The notes: generated from the sequence alone by a model not told the origin. A DNA stretch of 64,000 bases from Photobacterium profundum (GCF_003026285.1 NZ_PYOD01000005.1:62001-126000); one strand, 5' to 3'. Shown: positions 28,030-39,269, counted from the stretch's first letter. Translations and numbers: made by a program.

Positions 28030-30684
28030 ATGGGTAAATCTCTCGTTATTGTGGAGTCCCCTGCCAAAGCCAAGACTATTAATAAGTACTTGGGCAAGGA
28101 CTTCATTGTAAAGTCAAGCGTTGGTCACGTACGTGATTTGCCAACGGGTGCACGTAATGCCGGAAAAAAAGCGGCAGCACAATCAACCGCAGGGTTGAGC
28201 GTTGAAGAAAAAGCGCGTCTTAAGAAAATCAAAGACCGTAAATCTCTAATCGGGAAAATGGGTGTTGACCCTTATAACGATTGGGATGCGCATTACGAAG
28301 TGCTTCCGGGCAAAGAAAAAGTCGTTAATGAATTGCAAAAACTTGCTGCCGATGCTGACTTTGTTTACCTAGCTACCGATTTGGACCGCGAAGGAGAAGC
28401 TATTGCATGGCACCTTCGTGAGATCATTGGTGGTGATGATGCACGTTATAAGCGAGTGGTATTTAATGAGATCACTAAAAATGCAATTCAGCAGGCGTTT
28501 GAAGAACCTGGTGAACTGAACATTGATGGTGTTAACGCTCAGCAAGCTCGACGTTTTCTTGATCGCGTAGTGGGTTTCATGGTGTCACCTCTTCTTTGGA
28601 AGAAGGTTGCCCGTGGTCTATCTGCTGGTCGTGTTCAGTCTGTAGCGGTAAAGTTGATTGTTGAACGTGAACGTGAAATTAAAGCGTTTACACCAGAAGA
28701 GTTCTGGGACATTCATGCGAATACATTGACTGTTGGTAAAGATGCACTGCGTTTGATGGTTTCTCAGCAGGCGGGTAAAGCTTTCCGTCCGGTAAATGAA
28801 GCACAAACCATGGCGGCTAAATCTGTACTTGATAGTGCAGAGTATAAAGTGGTCGATCGTGAAGATCGTCCAACGAGTAGCAAGCCTTCAGCACCTTATA
28901 TCACATCAACACTACAACAAGCGGCAAGTACCCGTCTTGGTTACGGTGTAAAACGTACAATGGGTTTGGCTCAGCGTCTATATGAAGCGGGTTATATTAC
29001 CTATATGCGTACCGATTCGACCAACTTGTCGAATGATGCTGTTGTAGCCGCTCGTGAATTTATCGGTAACGAATACGGTGAGAACTATCTCCCGAAAGAA
29101 GCGATAAAGTACGGTAGCAAGAAAAATGCACAGGAAGCGCACGAAGCGATTCGTCCTTCAAGTGTTGAAGTTCAAGCTGAAAATCTTGAAGGTATGGATG
29201 CGGATGCAGTTAAGTTGTACGACTTAATTTGGCGTCAATTTGTATCTTGTCAGATGGTGCCAGCGAAATACGATTCAAGCACAATTACGGTTCAAGCTGA
29301 TGAGTTTACGCTTAAAGCTAAAGGACGTATTTTGCGCTTTGCAGGTTGGACTCTAGTACAGCGTCCATCTGGTAAGAATGAAGATACAACATTGCCTACA
29401 GTTCATGTTGGCGATGTTCTGAAGTTAGAAGGCGTTGAGCCTAAACAACACTTCACTAAGCCGCCAGCGCGCTTTACAGAAGCTGCATTGGTTAAAGAAT
29501 TAGAGAAGCGTGGCATTGGTCGTCCTTCAACATACGCATCAATTATTTCTACGATTCAAGATCGTGGTTATGTGCGTGTCGATCAACGTCGATTCTATGC
29601 AGAGAAAATGGGTGAAATCGTATCAGATCGTTTGGATGGAAGCTTCCCAGATCTGATGGATTTTGATTTCACTGCTCGCATGGAAGGTAACCTAGATAAA
29701 ATCGCTGAAGGCGAAAAGAACTGGAAAGCCGTTCTTGATAACTTCTTTAGCGACTTCACAACTGAGCTTGAAAAAGCCGAGTTAGATGAAGAAGAAGGGG
29801 GCATGAAGCCAAACAATATCGTTGTTACTGATATTGAATGTCCTACATGTTCTCGTCCTATGGGTATTCGTACAGCATCAACTGGCGTATTCCTCGGATG
29901 TTCAGGTTATGCGCTACCGCCAAAAGAGCGTTGTAAAAAAACGATTAACTTAGGTGATGAAGACGGTATTGTTAACGTGCTTGAAGAAGACGTTGAAACT
30001 GCTGCATTGCGTGCTAAAAAGCGTTGTCCGAAATGTGATACCGCAATGGATGCATACCTGATTGACCAAGATCGTAAATTGCATGTTTGTGGTAATAACC
30101 CAAGCTGTGATGGTTACATTGTTGAAAAAGGTGAATTCAAGCTGAAAGGCTATGAAGGACCATTGATTGAATGTGACAAGTGCGGTTCAGACATGGAACT
30201 GAAAACGGGTCGTTTTGGTAAGTACATGGGTTGTACGAACGAAGATTGTAAAAATACTCGTAAGATTCTTAAGAATGGTGAAATTGCACCACCTAAAGAA
30301 GACCCTGTACATTTACCTGAGATTCCATGTACTCAAGATTCTAATGCGTATTTCGTTTTACGTGACGGTGCTTCAGGCTTGTTTATGGCTGCAAGTACTT
30401 TCCCTAAATCGCGTGAAACACGTGCGCCGCTGGTTTCTGAACTAGTACGCTTTAAAGATCGTTTATCGCCTAAGTTTTACTACTTAGCAGAGGCACCGAC
30501 AGAAGATCCGGATGGTCGCGAGGCTGTTGTTCGCTTTAGCCGTAAGAGCAAAGAGAACTACGTCCGTACTGAAGTTGACGGCAAGCCATCAGGCTGGACT
30601 GGCCTTTACGTTGACGGTAAGTGGGAAATTACCGATAAGCGCAAAAAGCCGAAGAAAGAAAAAGCCGAAAAAGAAGATAAATAA
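28030..30684 (+). CDS. topA: DNA topoisomerase I
   Basis: 884 residues. TOPRIM domain ([26 protein letters not shown]), catalytic Tyr-325 in YITYMRTDS, and three C-terminal Cys4 zinc-ribbon modules ([27 protein letters not shown]). It relaxes negative supercoils. The Lys-rich C-terminus and length fit the gammaproteobacterial enzyme. Confidence 0.98.
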   Translation: MGKSLVIVESPAKAKTINKYLGKDFIVKSSVGHVRDLPTGARNAGKKAAAQSTAGLSVEEKARLKKIKDRKSLIGKMGVDPYNDWDAHYEVLPGKEKVVNELQKLAADADFVYLATDLDREGEAIAWHLREIIGGDDARYKRVVFNEITKNAIQQAFEEPGELNIDGVNAQQARRFLDRVVGFMVSPLLWKKVARGLSAGRVQSVAVKLIVEREREIKAFTPEEFWDIHANTLTVGKDALRLMVSQQAGKAFRPVNEAQTMAAKSVLDSAEYKVVDREDRPTSSKPSAPYITSTLQQAASTRLGYGVKRTMGLAQRLYEAGYITYMRTDSTNLSNDAVVAAREFIGNEYGENYLPKEAIKYGSKKNAQEAHEAIRPSSVEVQAENLEGMDADAVKLYDLIWRQFVSCQMVPAKYDSSTITVQADEFTLKAKGRILRFAGWTLVQRPSGKNEDTTLPTVHVGDVLKLEGVEPKQHFTKPPARFTEAALVKELEKRGIGRPSTYASIISTIQDRGYVRVDQRRFYAEKMGEIVSDRLDGSFPDLMDFDFTARMEGNLDKIAEGEKNWKAVLDNFFSDFTTELEKAELDEEEGGMKPNNIVVTDIECPTCSRPMGIRTASTGVFLGCSGYALPPKERCKKTINLGDEDGIVNVLEEDVETAALRAKKRCPKCDTAMDAYLIDQDRKLHVCGNNPSCDGYIVEKGEFKLKGYEGPLIECDKCGSDMELKTGRFGKYMGCTNEDCKNTRKILKNGEIAPPKEDPVHLPEIPCTQDSNAYFVLRDGASGLFMAASTFPKSRETRAPLVSELVRFKDRLSPKFYYLAEAPTEDPDGREAVVRFSRKSKENYVRTEVDGKPSGWTGLYVDGKWEITDKRKKPKKEKAEKEDK

Positions 30685-30687
30685 AAT

Positions 30688-30711
30688 AACCGCCGAAAGG
30701 CGGTTTTTTTT
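30688..30711 (+). terminator. intrinsic terminator of topA
   Basis: AACCGCC / GGCGGTT with a GAAA tetraloop and eight T residues. Confidence 0.92.
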
Positions 30712-30922
30712 ACGTTTTTTTACTGGTAACTATTGTTCAAATAATGCTGAAGTATTACCAATATCTAGGAATAATTCTTAGTTGCTATTTTTAATGATGA
30801 GTATGTCATTAATGTCGTGTGTTTGTTTAATCGCATCTGTCGATTGTACTTTGTTATGAGTATTAAATGTTAATAATGCGTTTGTTTTTTCAATTTAAAA
30901 TAAGTTATAACTTTTTGGACTA

Positions 30923-30940
30923 ATGTAATAAGCGTTACAT
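30923..30940. promoter_or_regulatory. palindrome before the DUF3100 operon, possible regulator site
   Basis: ATGTAA-N6-TTACAT, a perfect 6-bp-arm palindrome 60 bp before the DUF3100 ATG. It could be the operator for the divergent-type LysR regulator of the block. It is not a standard TyrR box. The remaining 30712-30999 stretch is AT-rich with nothing else clear. Confidence 0.35.
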
Positions 30941-30999
30941 CACAATGTGAATTAATATCCACAAATATAATCCGGCTTAATTAAAGCGAGGGATTAATT

Positions 31000-31827
31000 A
31001 TGACAAAAAAATTAGATCTTATGCCCGTTATAAAAACGACACTCATAGTTATGGCTGTTATTTTTGTTTCGCAGGTGTTAATAGGTAAGCAAGTTATTTC
31101 ATTTGGTTCAGTAGCTATTCCAATTCTACCCATGTTATTTGCGGTAATGATTGGTATGGCTATTTCATTAGTAATAGTTCGAGACAAAATAAAATTATGG
31201 GGAAAAGTATTTACTGATAAAGAAGAATCATTTGCATCTAATATGGTCGGATTTTCCCTTTTAATTCTAGGTACTCAATATGCTGGAATGATTATCCCTA
31301 ATATCGATAATATTTTAGAAGCAGGTGTGCCATTAATTTTCCAAGAGCTCGGTAATTTATTACCTATATTTATTGCAATTCCTCTTGCTGTTAAGTTTGG
31401 TTTAGGCCGTGAAGCCATTGGTGCATGTTCATCTATTAGCCGTGAACCCTCAATTGCCGTTGTTCAAGGGAAGTATGGAACGGGTACACCAGAGTACATT
31501 GGTGTTCTTGCTATTTATCTTTGTGGTTCAGTGATAGGCACGCTTTGGTTCAGCGTATTGGGTAGCCTTGGCTCACTTTCAGGTCTTCATCCGTTGGCAT
31601 TAGCCGCAGGTAGTGGTGTTGGCAGTGGTTCGATGTTAAGTGCAGCATCAGGTGCTCTAGTGAGTACGCTAAGCCCTGACATGGCCGCTCAAGCATTGAG
31701 TATCGCGGCTGCATCTAACTTACTTTCGTCAGTGATTGGTGCCTTGTCTCTTACATTTATCGGCTTACCGCTTGCTGAATTCATGTATAAAATTTGCAAT
31801 AAAAAAGAGGTAGCGACTAATGCTTAA
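31000..31827 (+). CDS. DUF3100 integral membrane protein
   Basis: 275 residues with about seven to nine hydrophobic segments. The conserved loop LGREAIGACSSISREPS and the Gly/Ser-rich SGVGSGSMLSAASGALVS resemble permease-type pores. I recognise the DUF3100 family but no substrate is known. GAGGG 8 nt upstream supports this ATG. The stop overlaps the next ORF by 8 nt, so the two membrane proteins are probably made as a pair. First gene of a three-gene unit with an M20 amidohydrolase. Confidence 0.8.
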   Translation: MTKKLDLMPVIKTTLIVMAVIFVSQVLIGKQVISFGSVAIPILPMLFAVMIGMAISLVIVRDKIKLWGKVFTDKEESFASNMVGFSLLILGTQYAGMIIPNIDNILEAGVPLIFQELGNLLPIFIAIPLAVKFGLGREAIGACSSISREPSIAVVQGKYGTGTPEYIGVLAIYLCGSVIGTLWFSVLGSLGSLSGLHPLALAAGSGVGSGSMLSAASGALVSTLSPDMAAQALSIAAASNLLSSVIGALSLTFIGLPLAEFMYKICNKKEVATNA

Positions 31828-32269
31828 ATCTATTCATGATATGAAATTTGTGTTTCTTGCTTTAGCTCTGGCTATTTTTACAGAAACATTAACAACGGGA
31901 ACACCTTTATTCAGCATGTGGGATAGTGCGGTTGCCATGTCGGTAATTGTATTCTTGGCATTAGTAACAAAACATTATATTAATTCGCCTTTACCTGCGT
32001 TTGCATATGCAACATTAATTGGTATTGCAATTTGTTTACCTGATACTGTTCTTCGAACTTTCTTCTTAGATTCAATTGGGAAAGTTGGTTTCTTATCTTG
32101 TTGTGTTCCGCTACTTGCTTTCGCTGGCTTATCGGTTGGTGGAAAGATGGAAGAACTTAAAAAGTTATCGTGGAAAATTGTTGTTTTATTTCTGATTGTA
32201 TCGACTAGTTGTTTCTTTGGCGCATCAATAATCGCGCAAATCGGCTTCACTATGAAAGGTATTATTTAA
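31820..32269 (+). CDS. small membrane protein paired with DUF3100 protein
   Basis: 149 residues, about four to five membrane segments, ending with GLSVGGKMEELKKLSWKIVV and a last hydrophobic helix. No family recognised with confidence. The 8-nt overlap with the DUF3100 gene and the 1-nt TAATG overlap with the amidohydrolase gene strongly suggest that all three are cotranslated. It may be the second half of a two-subunit transporter (inference). Confidence 0.65.
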   Translation: MLKSIHDMKFVFLALALAIFTETLTTGTPLFSMWDSAVAMSVIVFLALVTKHYINSPLPAFAYATLIGIAICLPDTVLRTFFLDSIGKVGFLSCCVPLLAFAGLSVGGKMEELKKLSWKIVVLFLIVSTSCFFGASIIAQIGFTMKGII

Positions 32270-33450
32270 TGACGTTAGGTAAATTCAAATTAAATGCAAA
32301 CGTATTAGAACTACGTGATTTTAGTATTAACACCCGTCGTCACCTTCATATGATTCCTGAATTATCAGGAGAAGAAGTTGAAACATCAACATATTGTAAA
32401 TCACTGATGGTTGATTATGGCTACCAAGTAACGTCTTACGATGGATATACTGGTTTTATAGCCGATCTGGTTATTGATGCTTCATTGAAGACCATTGCAT
32501 TTCGTGCCGATATGGATGCACTTGAAATGGATGATTTAACGTGTAATGAGCATTCATCGACGAATAAAGGCCGTGCGCATAACTGTGGTCATGATACACA
32601 CATGACTATTGCGTTAACTGCTGCAAATTACTTGGCAAATAACCAAGAAGAATTACGTCACAATATTCGATTTATCTTCCAAATGGCAGAAGAAGATATG
32701 CGTGTTGATGGCGCCAATAAAATGGTTGAACTTGGTTGTATGGATGGTGTTAATGAAGTTTATGCCCTTCATAATGACGCCGCACAAGAATGTGGCACTG
32801 TATTAGTTAATAACGGTATTATGTCTTCATATGGCTGTGCATGGACACTTGATATTCAAGGTGTATCAGCACATGGTTCAACACCACATAAAGGCCTTGA
32901 TGCGATTCGTGAAGGTGCACGTATTGTTGAGGATATGGACTATATTGTAGCCAAGAAAACGAATCCATTTTCGCCTGCTGTTTTCGTCTGTGGGATGTTT
33001 AATGGCGGTACGATTCCAAATGCAGTTGCTGCAAATGTTCAGGCTCGTGGCACTATCCGCTCAATGGACTCTGAAACCGATCAGGTACTGAAAAATAGCT
33101 TTTCATCTCTTGTTGCTCAAAGTGAGTTACGTGGTTATACCACGTCAATTACTCATTGTGGTTACCCTGCCATTATTAATCATCAATTTGCTTATAATCG
33201 TGTTGTTCAGGCTGCGAATAAAACGGTTCCACCTGAATTACTGAATGCTAATTGCACACCAATGACTGGCAGTGAAGATTTTAGCTTGATGATTGAAGCG
33301 ACAGGCGATAAGTGTGGCGCTATGTTCTTTTTAGGTTCTGGTAATAAGGAGAAGGGTATTTGTAATTATCTGCATTCAAACCCTTACTTTGTCGATGAGG
33401 ATTTCTTATTAGTCGGCGCTCAAATCTTTATTAATTTAGCGACTGATTAA
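32269..33450 (+). CDS. M20-family amidohydrolase (N-acyl amino acid or peptide hydrolase)
   Basis: About 393 residues. The M20D metal motifs are visible: AFRADMDALEM, HNCGHDTHM, a Glu pair in QMAEEDMRVDG, ALHND and a late YLHSNPYF. Members remove acyl groups from amino acids or dipeptides in the cytoplasm. A longer frame from 32209 exists, but TAATG coupling to the previous gene supports 32269. The neighbouring putative transporter and CysB-like regulator suggest an imported N-acyl or peptide substrate, possibly sulfur-containing (inference). Confidence 0.85.
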   Translation: MTLGKFKLNANVLELRDFSINTRRHLHMIPELSGEEVETSTYCKSLMVDYGYQVTSYDGYTGFIADLVIDASLKTIAFRADMDALEMDDLTCNEHSSTNKGRAHNCGHDTHMTIALTAANYLANNQEELRHNIRFIFQMAEEDMRVDGANKMVELGCMDGVNEVYALHNDAAQECGTVLVNNGIMSSYGCAWTLDIQGVSAHGSTPHKGLDAIREGARIVEDMDYIVAKKTNPFSPAVFVCGMFNGGTIPNAVAANVQARGTIRSMDSETDQVLKNSFSSLVAQSELRGYTTSITHCGYPAIINHQFAYNRVVQAANKTVPPELLNANCTPMTGSEDFSLMIEATGDKCGAMFFLGSGNKEKGICNYLHSNPYFVDEDFLLVGAQIFINLATD

Positions 33451-33490
33451 CTGAGCTATTCGCTTATATTTGTCATCTAATAGAATAAAT

Positions 33491-33537
33491 ACCTACTCAG
33501 ATACTAGTTGCTACTATGTACCTGAGTAGGTTTTTTT
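33491..33537. terminator. intrinsic terminator between M20 gene and LysR gene
   Basis: Stem ACCTACTCAG / CTGAGTAGGT with a 21-nt loop and a seven-T run on the plus strand. It overlaps the end of the convergent LysR gene. Confidence 0.8.
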
Positions 33538-34507
33538 AGTAACGCGGTAACTCAAACTCTTGAGATATTTTAAATATTTCATTGTTAGTTGAGTGTGCAA
33601 TCACTTCCATAACTTCTTGTTTCAAGTGTGGGGCAAAGCTTTCAATGAAGTCATACATGTGTTTTTGCAAGAAGACATTTCTGCTATAACAAATCCATGC
33701 GTCGCAATCAGGTATGATTCCTTCAAGAGGAATAGCAACGATGTCACCGTCACAAATTTGTTTAGCGGCAATTGTCGCAATGATACCGATACCGAGATCC
33801 ATGCTTACATATTGTTTTATTACGTCAACATCCATAGCGGTCATGAAGTAAGTCGGTTTTATACCTTGCTCTGCAAATGCGTTATCTTGTGCTATTTTAC
33901 CTGTAGAACCAGAATCATAACTAATCAGGTTGTATTTACTGATCATTTCTAGCGTGATGTCTTTCTCTTTTCTCAATGGGTGATTCGATGGAAGAATAAG
34001 GCTTAGTGACCATTTATAGGCAGGAAGGACGATCAGATCTTTATCTCGTTCTACGTCTTGCGCAACAATAGAAAAGTCAGAATGTCCTTTTTTGATAATA
34101 GCACCATTCTCATCGGGGTGTGCAGCTCCAATATGAAAGGTAATATCAGGGTGTTTCTTTACAAATTTCTCGACTGTCTTAGGCAATAAGAATCGCGCAA
34201 TCGTGTTGGTTGTATAGATGTTTAAGCAACCACCTTCAGGGTTGAGATAATCTCTGGAGATCGCGTATATACGTTCTTCGACAGCCAGCATTTTCATGCC
34301 TTCGTCAATTATCTGCTTACCAATACTGGTAATCGCGTTTAGGTTTTTACCTTTACGCTCGAAGATCTTAACACCAAGTTCAGCTTCAAGTAGACCTATT
34401 TGCTTACTTACACCTGGCTGCGTGGTATAGATACTTTTTGATGCTGCAGAGATATTTAGATCATGATTTACTATCGCTCTTAGATAGCGTAGCTGTTGTA
34501 GTTTCAT
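33536..34507 (-). CDS. LysR-family regulator, CysB-like paralogue
   Basis: 323 residues, the length of CysB. Its N-terminus MKLQQLRYLRAIVNHDLNIS with YTTQPGVSKQIGLLEAELG closely parallels cysB at 36926-37900 ([39 protein letters not shown]), so it is a CysB/Cbl subfamily member. It is convergent with the M20 gene and presumably controls the block. Start supported by AGGT 9 nt upstream. Ligand unknown. CysB relatives often sense sulfur-linked metabolites. Confidence 0.88.
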   Translation of the reverse strand: MKLQQLRYLRAIVNHDLNISAASKSIYTTQPGVSKQIGLLEAELGVKIFERKGKNLNAITSIGKQIIDEGMKMLAVEERIYAISRDYLNPEGGCLNIYTTNTIARFLLPKTVEKFVKKHPDITFHIGAAHPDENGAIIKKGHSDFSIVAQDVERDKDLIVLPAYKWSLSLILPSNHPLRKEKDITLEMISKYNLISYDSGSTGKIAQDNAFAEQGIKPTYFMTAMDVDVIKQYVSMDLGIGIIATIAAKQICDGDIVAIPLEGIIPDCDAWICYSRNVFLQKHMYDFIESFAPHLKQEVMEVIAHSTNNEIFKISQEFELPRY

Positions 34508-34532
34508 TTAAACGTACCTGAGAATAAGTATT

Positions 34533-34558
34533 AAAAACCCCGCTCGATAGCAGGGCTT
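34533..34558 (-). terminator. intrinsic terminator after small ORF
   Basis: Minus strand stem AAGCCCTGC / GCGGGGTT, six-base loop and five T residues (two G-T pairs). It lies between the small ORF 34569-34712 and the LysR start, so it could end the small transcript or attenuate the regulator. Confidence 0.7.
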
Positions 34559-34568
34559 AGGTATTTAG

Positions 34569-34712
34569 TTACTTACTACACTCTATCGCTATACTGCTAA
34601 TGGCAAATACTGTTCCATTATGAGTCTTATGGCGATCCCTGATCATAAGTTTCAAAAAGTTATAAGAAGTACTAATGCGATCGATAATTCCATTATCAAC
34701 AAGAATTGGCAT
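34569..34712 (-). CDS. 47-codon small ORF, unknown
   Basis: Reads MPILVDNGIIDRISTSYNFL, then about 27 more residues ending IECSK and TAA. AAGGAG is 8 nt before the ATG, the strongest ribosome site near here, and an intrinsic terminator follows 11 nt later. The C-terminal half is basic then moderately hydrophobic. No family recognised. It may be a regulatory leader peptide for the CysB-like regulator or an independent small protein. I rate it as plausible, not proven. Confidence 0.45.
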   Translation of the reverse strand: MPILVDNGIIDRISTSYNFLKLMIRDRHKTHNGTVFAISSIAIECSK

Positions 34713-34858
34713 ATTCACTACTCCTTGTTATCTCATTGTATTTATCCGGAAAAAAGCGAGTAAATCAAAGCTTAATGTGGGTTTATTTGTCTATTTATAA
34801 CCCTGAAATTAGTGTAATCGTTCATGATGCTATAATCAATGACAATCAAATACCAAGC

Positions 34859-35668
34859 CTAGCCAACAAGAGTACATGGTATTAGACCGCCCGCAGCAGG
34901 TATGCCGCTATGAAATCGGAACATATCGTCTTCAGAGTTAATTAACGCAGCTTCTTTTTCACCAATGATACGAATACGGTCTGAAATGTTGTGCCCCGCA
35001 ATTTGTTCCGCTAGTTGTAAGTAATCTTGATAGTGACGGGCTTCTGAGCGTAATAATGAAATATAGAATTTCTGTAATTCGTCATCCAAAAATGGGGCTA
35101 ATTTAGCAAAGCGCTCACAAGATCGAGCCTCGATATATGCGCCAGCAATCAACTTATCAATTAACGTTGCAGGTTCGTGTGTACGAACCGCTTTCATTAG
35201 CCCTTTCGCATAACGACCCGCACTTAAATTACTGTAAGGGATATTACGGCTTACCATGATATCTAATACTTGTTCAAAGTGGTGGAACTCTTCTTTGATT
35301 AAGCGGACCATTTTGTCGATAAGTTCAGGTCCATGTGCAAAGCCTTCTTTGGCAACTAAAGGGGCTGACAGTCCATTTTTTTTGCCATGAAAGGCGTCTG
35401 TACTTCGCACTCTGCCATAGACAAAATCTTCATAAGGTTTTGCCCATTCGAGTAATGCTTTTCCACTATCTGCATCTACCGCGTACTTGCGGATCAGCCA
35501 CATGGCTGTTTGGCTTGCTTTTAGCTCGCAGTTACAGTGATCGACCAGTAATCCTGTTAAGTTTTTAGGTTTAATGGCTTCGTTTATCCAAGCATCTGGG
35601 GTTTCACAGTATAAGAACTGTTTGATAGGCGAGAGTAGTTCGTCAATCATCTGTTGAGTTTTATTCAT
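34859..35668 (-). CDS. miaE: tRNA-(2-methylthio-N6-isopentenyladenosine-37) hydroxylase
   Basis: 269 residues. The carboxylate-bridged diiron ligands are visible in IKEEFHHFEQVLD, EARSCERFAKL and SEARHYQDYL. MiaE hydroxylates the isopentenyl group of ms2i6A-37 using oxygen. It lies upstream on the same strand as the small ORF. Clear family member. Confidence 0.93.
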   Translation of the reverse strand: MNKTQQMIDELLSPIKQFLYCETPDAWINEAIKPKNLTGLLVDHCNCELKASQTAMWLIRKYAVDADSGKALLEWAKPYEDFVYGRVRSTDAFHGKKNGLSAPLVAKEGFAHGPELIDKMVRLIKEEFHHFEQVLDIMVSRNIPYSNLSAGRYAKGLMKAVRTHEPATLIDKLIAGAYIEARSCERFAKLAPFLDDELQKFYISLLRSEARHYQDYLQLAEQIAGHNISDRIRIIGEKEAALINSEDDMFRFHSGIPAAGGLIPCTLVG

Positions 35669-35754
35669 AATCGGTTCTATCTAGTGGTATGTTTCTGCGT
35701 AAATATTAAATGATTACTCGACTATTGGTGGAAATATAAAAATAGCGCAGTCGT

Positions 35755-35777
35755 AAAAAAGGTCGCACCAGCGACCT
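35755..35777 (-). terminator. intrinsic terminator of the 253-residue gene
   Basis: Stem AGGTCGC / GCGACCT with ACCA loop and six T residues in the minus direction, 48 nt after the stop of the gene at 35825-36586. Confidence 0.85.
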
Positions 35778-35824
35778 CTTCAATAATTATCGATCTTCAA
35801 TATCTGCCTTATGCTGTCTGGTGT

Positions 35825-36586
35825 TTACCATTTGCGTTTTGGCTGGAACAATACATCTAATTCATCGTGTTCTTTATCTATGATTTGTTGGCGTTCTTGC
35901 TCGTGGTTTTGTGATTGACTATTATCAATTTCACTTAGCATAACTTGCAGCTTTTCACGGGCTTTATTAGCGTAGTTATCATTCTTGCTAGACAGAACAT
36001 CAATGCCTTTTTTCAACAATTGTTTGGCTGTACCCAGTTGGCGTTTCAGACGAGCATCGTTAGCTCGTTTAACGACATTTTCAATGTTGATGCGTAGTTG
36101 AATACCTTCAAGGCGAGCATTTTCTGTTACAAAAGCTTGAGTCGCTAGGCGACCTTTACTGTGTTCATTTTTAATGACCGTTTTGAGGCGCTTAACCAGT
36201 TGTAACATGCCGATGGCTTGCTTATCAGTACTTGGTGTTTTGAAGCTTGCCACATCCGCATTAGAGTAATTAGCTTGTAAGTGTTTAATTTGTTCAGCAA
36301 CATTTTTAATACGTGCTGGTAGGCTCTTTTCCGTAGGATCTGTATCGCTCATAGATTGTAAGGCGAATAAGATACGTTGATTTAGGCAGACTAATAATTC
36401 TTTGCTGTAAGGTAAGTGATGCGCATTACCAATTAGGTCTTCAGTCGCGTCTATAACGGCGATATGTTTTGCCAGTTCTTGTTGTTTCTCACTCTCTAAA
36501 CGTTGACGGTACTGAATAATAACGTTATAGCCAACGATCAATATCAGCAACAAGGCAAATAGGCCTATTACTAAAGGTATACTCAT
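35825..36586 (-). CDS. uncharacterised membrane-anchored coiled-coil protein
   Basis: 253 residues. One N-terminal membrane segment (about 4-24) then a highly charged helical body with heptad-like stretches (around QLGTAKQLLKKGIDVL) and a Gln/Glu-rich C-terminus. No catalytic motif seen. It is divergent from cysB. It may be membrane-organising, but I do not recognise the function. Confidence 0.75.
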   Translation of the reverse strand: MSIPLVIGLFALLLILIVGYNVIIQYRQRLESEKQQELAKHIAVIDATEDLIGNAHHLPYSKELLVCLNQRILFALQSMSDTDPTEKSLPARIKNVAEQIKHLQANYSNADVASFKTPSTDKQAIGMLQLVKRLKTVIKNEHSKGRLATQAFVTENARLEGIQLRINIENVVKRANDARLKRQLGTAKQLLKKGIDVLSSKNDNYANKAREKLQVMLSEIDNSQSQNHEQERQQIIDKEHDELDVLFQPKRKW

Positions 36587-37900
<1,314 letters not shown>

Positions 37901-37932
37901 CGATTTTATTTTAGTTTTTAATGACGATGTTT

Positions 37933-37958
37933 AAAAACCGCTGAGTTAGCGGTTTTTT
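37933..37958 (+). terminator. intrinsic terminator of cysB
   Basis: Stem AAAAACCGCT / AGCGGTTTTT, GAGTT loop and T run. Confidence 0.9.
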
Positions 37959-38045
37959 TATGTCTGCTTACTGATGCCTAGCACTATGGAGAAATTAGTA
38001 TAAAATATCGGCCCATCAAACCATACAGTATTTGAGAACGACTAC

Positions 38046-39242
38046 ATGGCTGGCTATGCCCAACAATTTCGACAACTTGATGATGTATTGTCCAAAAATA
38101 AAGCGTTTTGGCAATTTATGCCTTTTGCTGAAAAAGACAGTGTATGGTTGCAAACACACCCCGAGATGTGTGCATGGCTGAACAGCTTAACGGAGCAACA
38201 TCTTGAAGAATTAAATACAGATAGTGATAAATTGGTCGCCGCTTTATCTCGCTGGATTCCAGACGCTGCTGTGTTGCACCAATTATCGCTATGCCAACCA
38301 TTAGCATCAATCGATATCGATGTGCCTTATGGCTTAAACTCGGGTATTCCAGGGCGAAAGTGGACTCAAATAAATGCTTTTAATGCGGCATTACCGCGTT
38401 TGCAATTACCTTGGTTAGAGTGGTGTGCCGGTAAAGGGCATCTTGGTCGTATTTTAGCGGCAACCCATGATATGCCAGTCACGAGTTTAGAGTGGCAGCA
38501 ACAACTTTGTGTTGATGGTGAAGCATCTGCTAAGCAACTTAAATTGCCGATTCATTTTGTACAAGCTGATGTATTTGATGAGAGTTGTGATACTCATATT
38601 CACCCCAAACAACATGCTGTTGCTTTACACGCATGCGGTGATCTACATGTGTCGCTATTACAGCGAGTGGTAGAGCGACAAGGTGCTGCGGTAAGTGTGT
38701 CGCCGTGTTGTTATCATTTAATTCGGTCTGAAATATACCAACCGCTTTCGCGTACAGCGAAACAAAGTACGATTTCCTTAAACAAACACGATTTACGCTT
38801 ACCATTACAAGAAACGGTTACTGCAGGGAAGCGTATTCGACGCCAACGTTTTTTAGAAGTCAGTTTTCGTTTGGGTTTTGACTCGTTACAGCGGCACTTG
38901 CTAAATAACGATGAGTATTTACCCGTTCCCAATGTACATAAAGCATTATTAAATGAAGGTTTTGCTGCTTTTTGCTTATGGGCTGCTGAAAAGAAAAATA
39001 TAGAGCTAAGACCCAATATTGATTTTGAATATTGGCAGCAAGAAGGCGAGCGACGACATGGCATTATTGAACGAATGGAATTAGTTCGTCAGCTATTTCG
39101 ACGCCCGCTGGAAATGTGGCTAGTACTTGATCGTGTTTGTTATTTAGAGCAGTCAAATTATGACGTATCCCTAGGCACATTTTGTGATAAACCGGTAACA
39201 CCACGAAATATACTTATTCATGCTGAGCGTAAAGGTAGCTAA
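38046..39242 (+). CDS. SAM-dependent methyltransferase, GSTCD/METTL25-like
   Basis: 398 residues. SAM motif I LEWCAGKGHLGRILA and a later ALHACGDLH and SPCCYH are visible, which fit the methyltransferase family with a cysteine pair after motif IV. Upstream is a helical N-terminal part (1-100). Target unknown. It lies between cysB and the exporter gene, all on the plus strand. Confidence 0.8.
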   Translation: MAGYAQQFRQLDDVLSKNKAFWQFMPFAEKDSVWLQTHPEMCAWLNSLTEQHLEELNTDSDKLVAALSRWIPDAAVLHQLSLCQPLASIDIDVPYGLNSGIPGRKWTQINAFNAALPRLQLPWLEWCAGKGHLGRILAATHDMPVTSLEWQQQLCVDGEASAKQLKLPIHFVQADVFDESCDTHIHPKQHAVALHACGDLHVSLLQRVVERQGAAVSVSPCCYHLIRSEIYQPLSRTAKQSTISLNKHDLRLPLQETVTAGKRIRRQRFLEVSFRLGFDSLQRHLLNNDEYLPVPNVHKALLNEGFAAFCLWAAEKKNIELRPNIDFEYWQQEGERRHGIIERMELVRQLFRRPLEMWLVLDRVCYLEQSNYDVSLGTFCDKPVTPRNILIHAERKGS

Positions 39243-39269
39243 CAATGACAGACAAGGGCTAAACAAAAG

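Noticed and set aside
30923..30940. Initial reading of the palindrome as a TyrR box
   Set aside because: TyrR boxes read TGTAAA-N6-TTTACA, while the arms here are ATGTAA and TTACAT.
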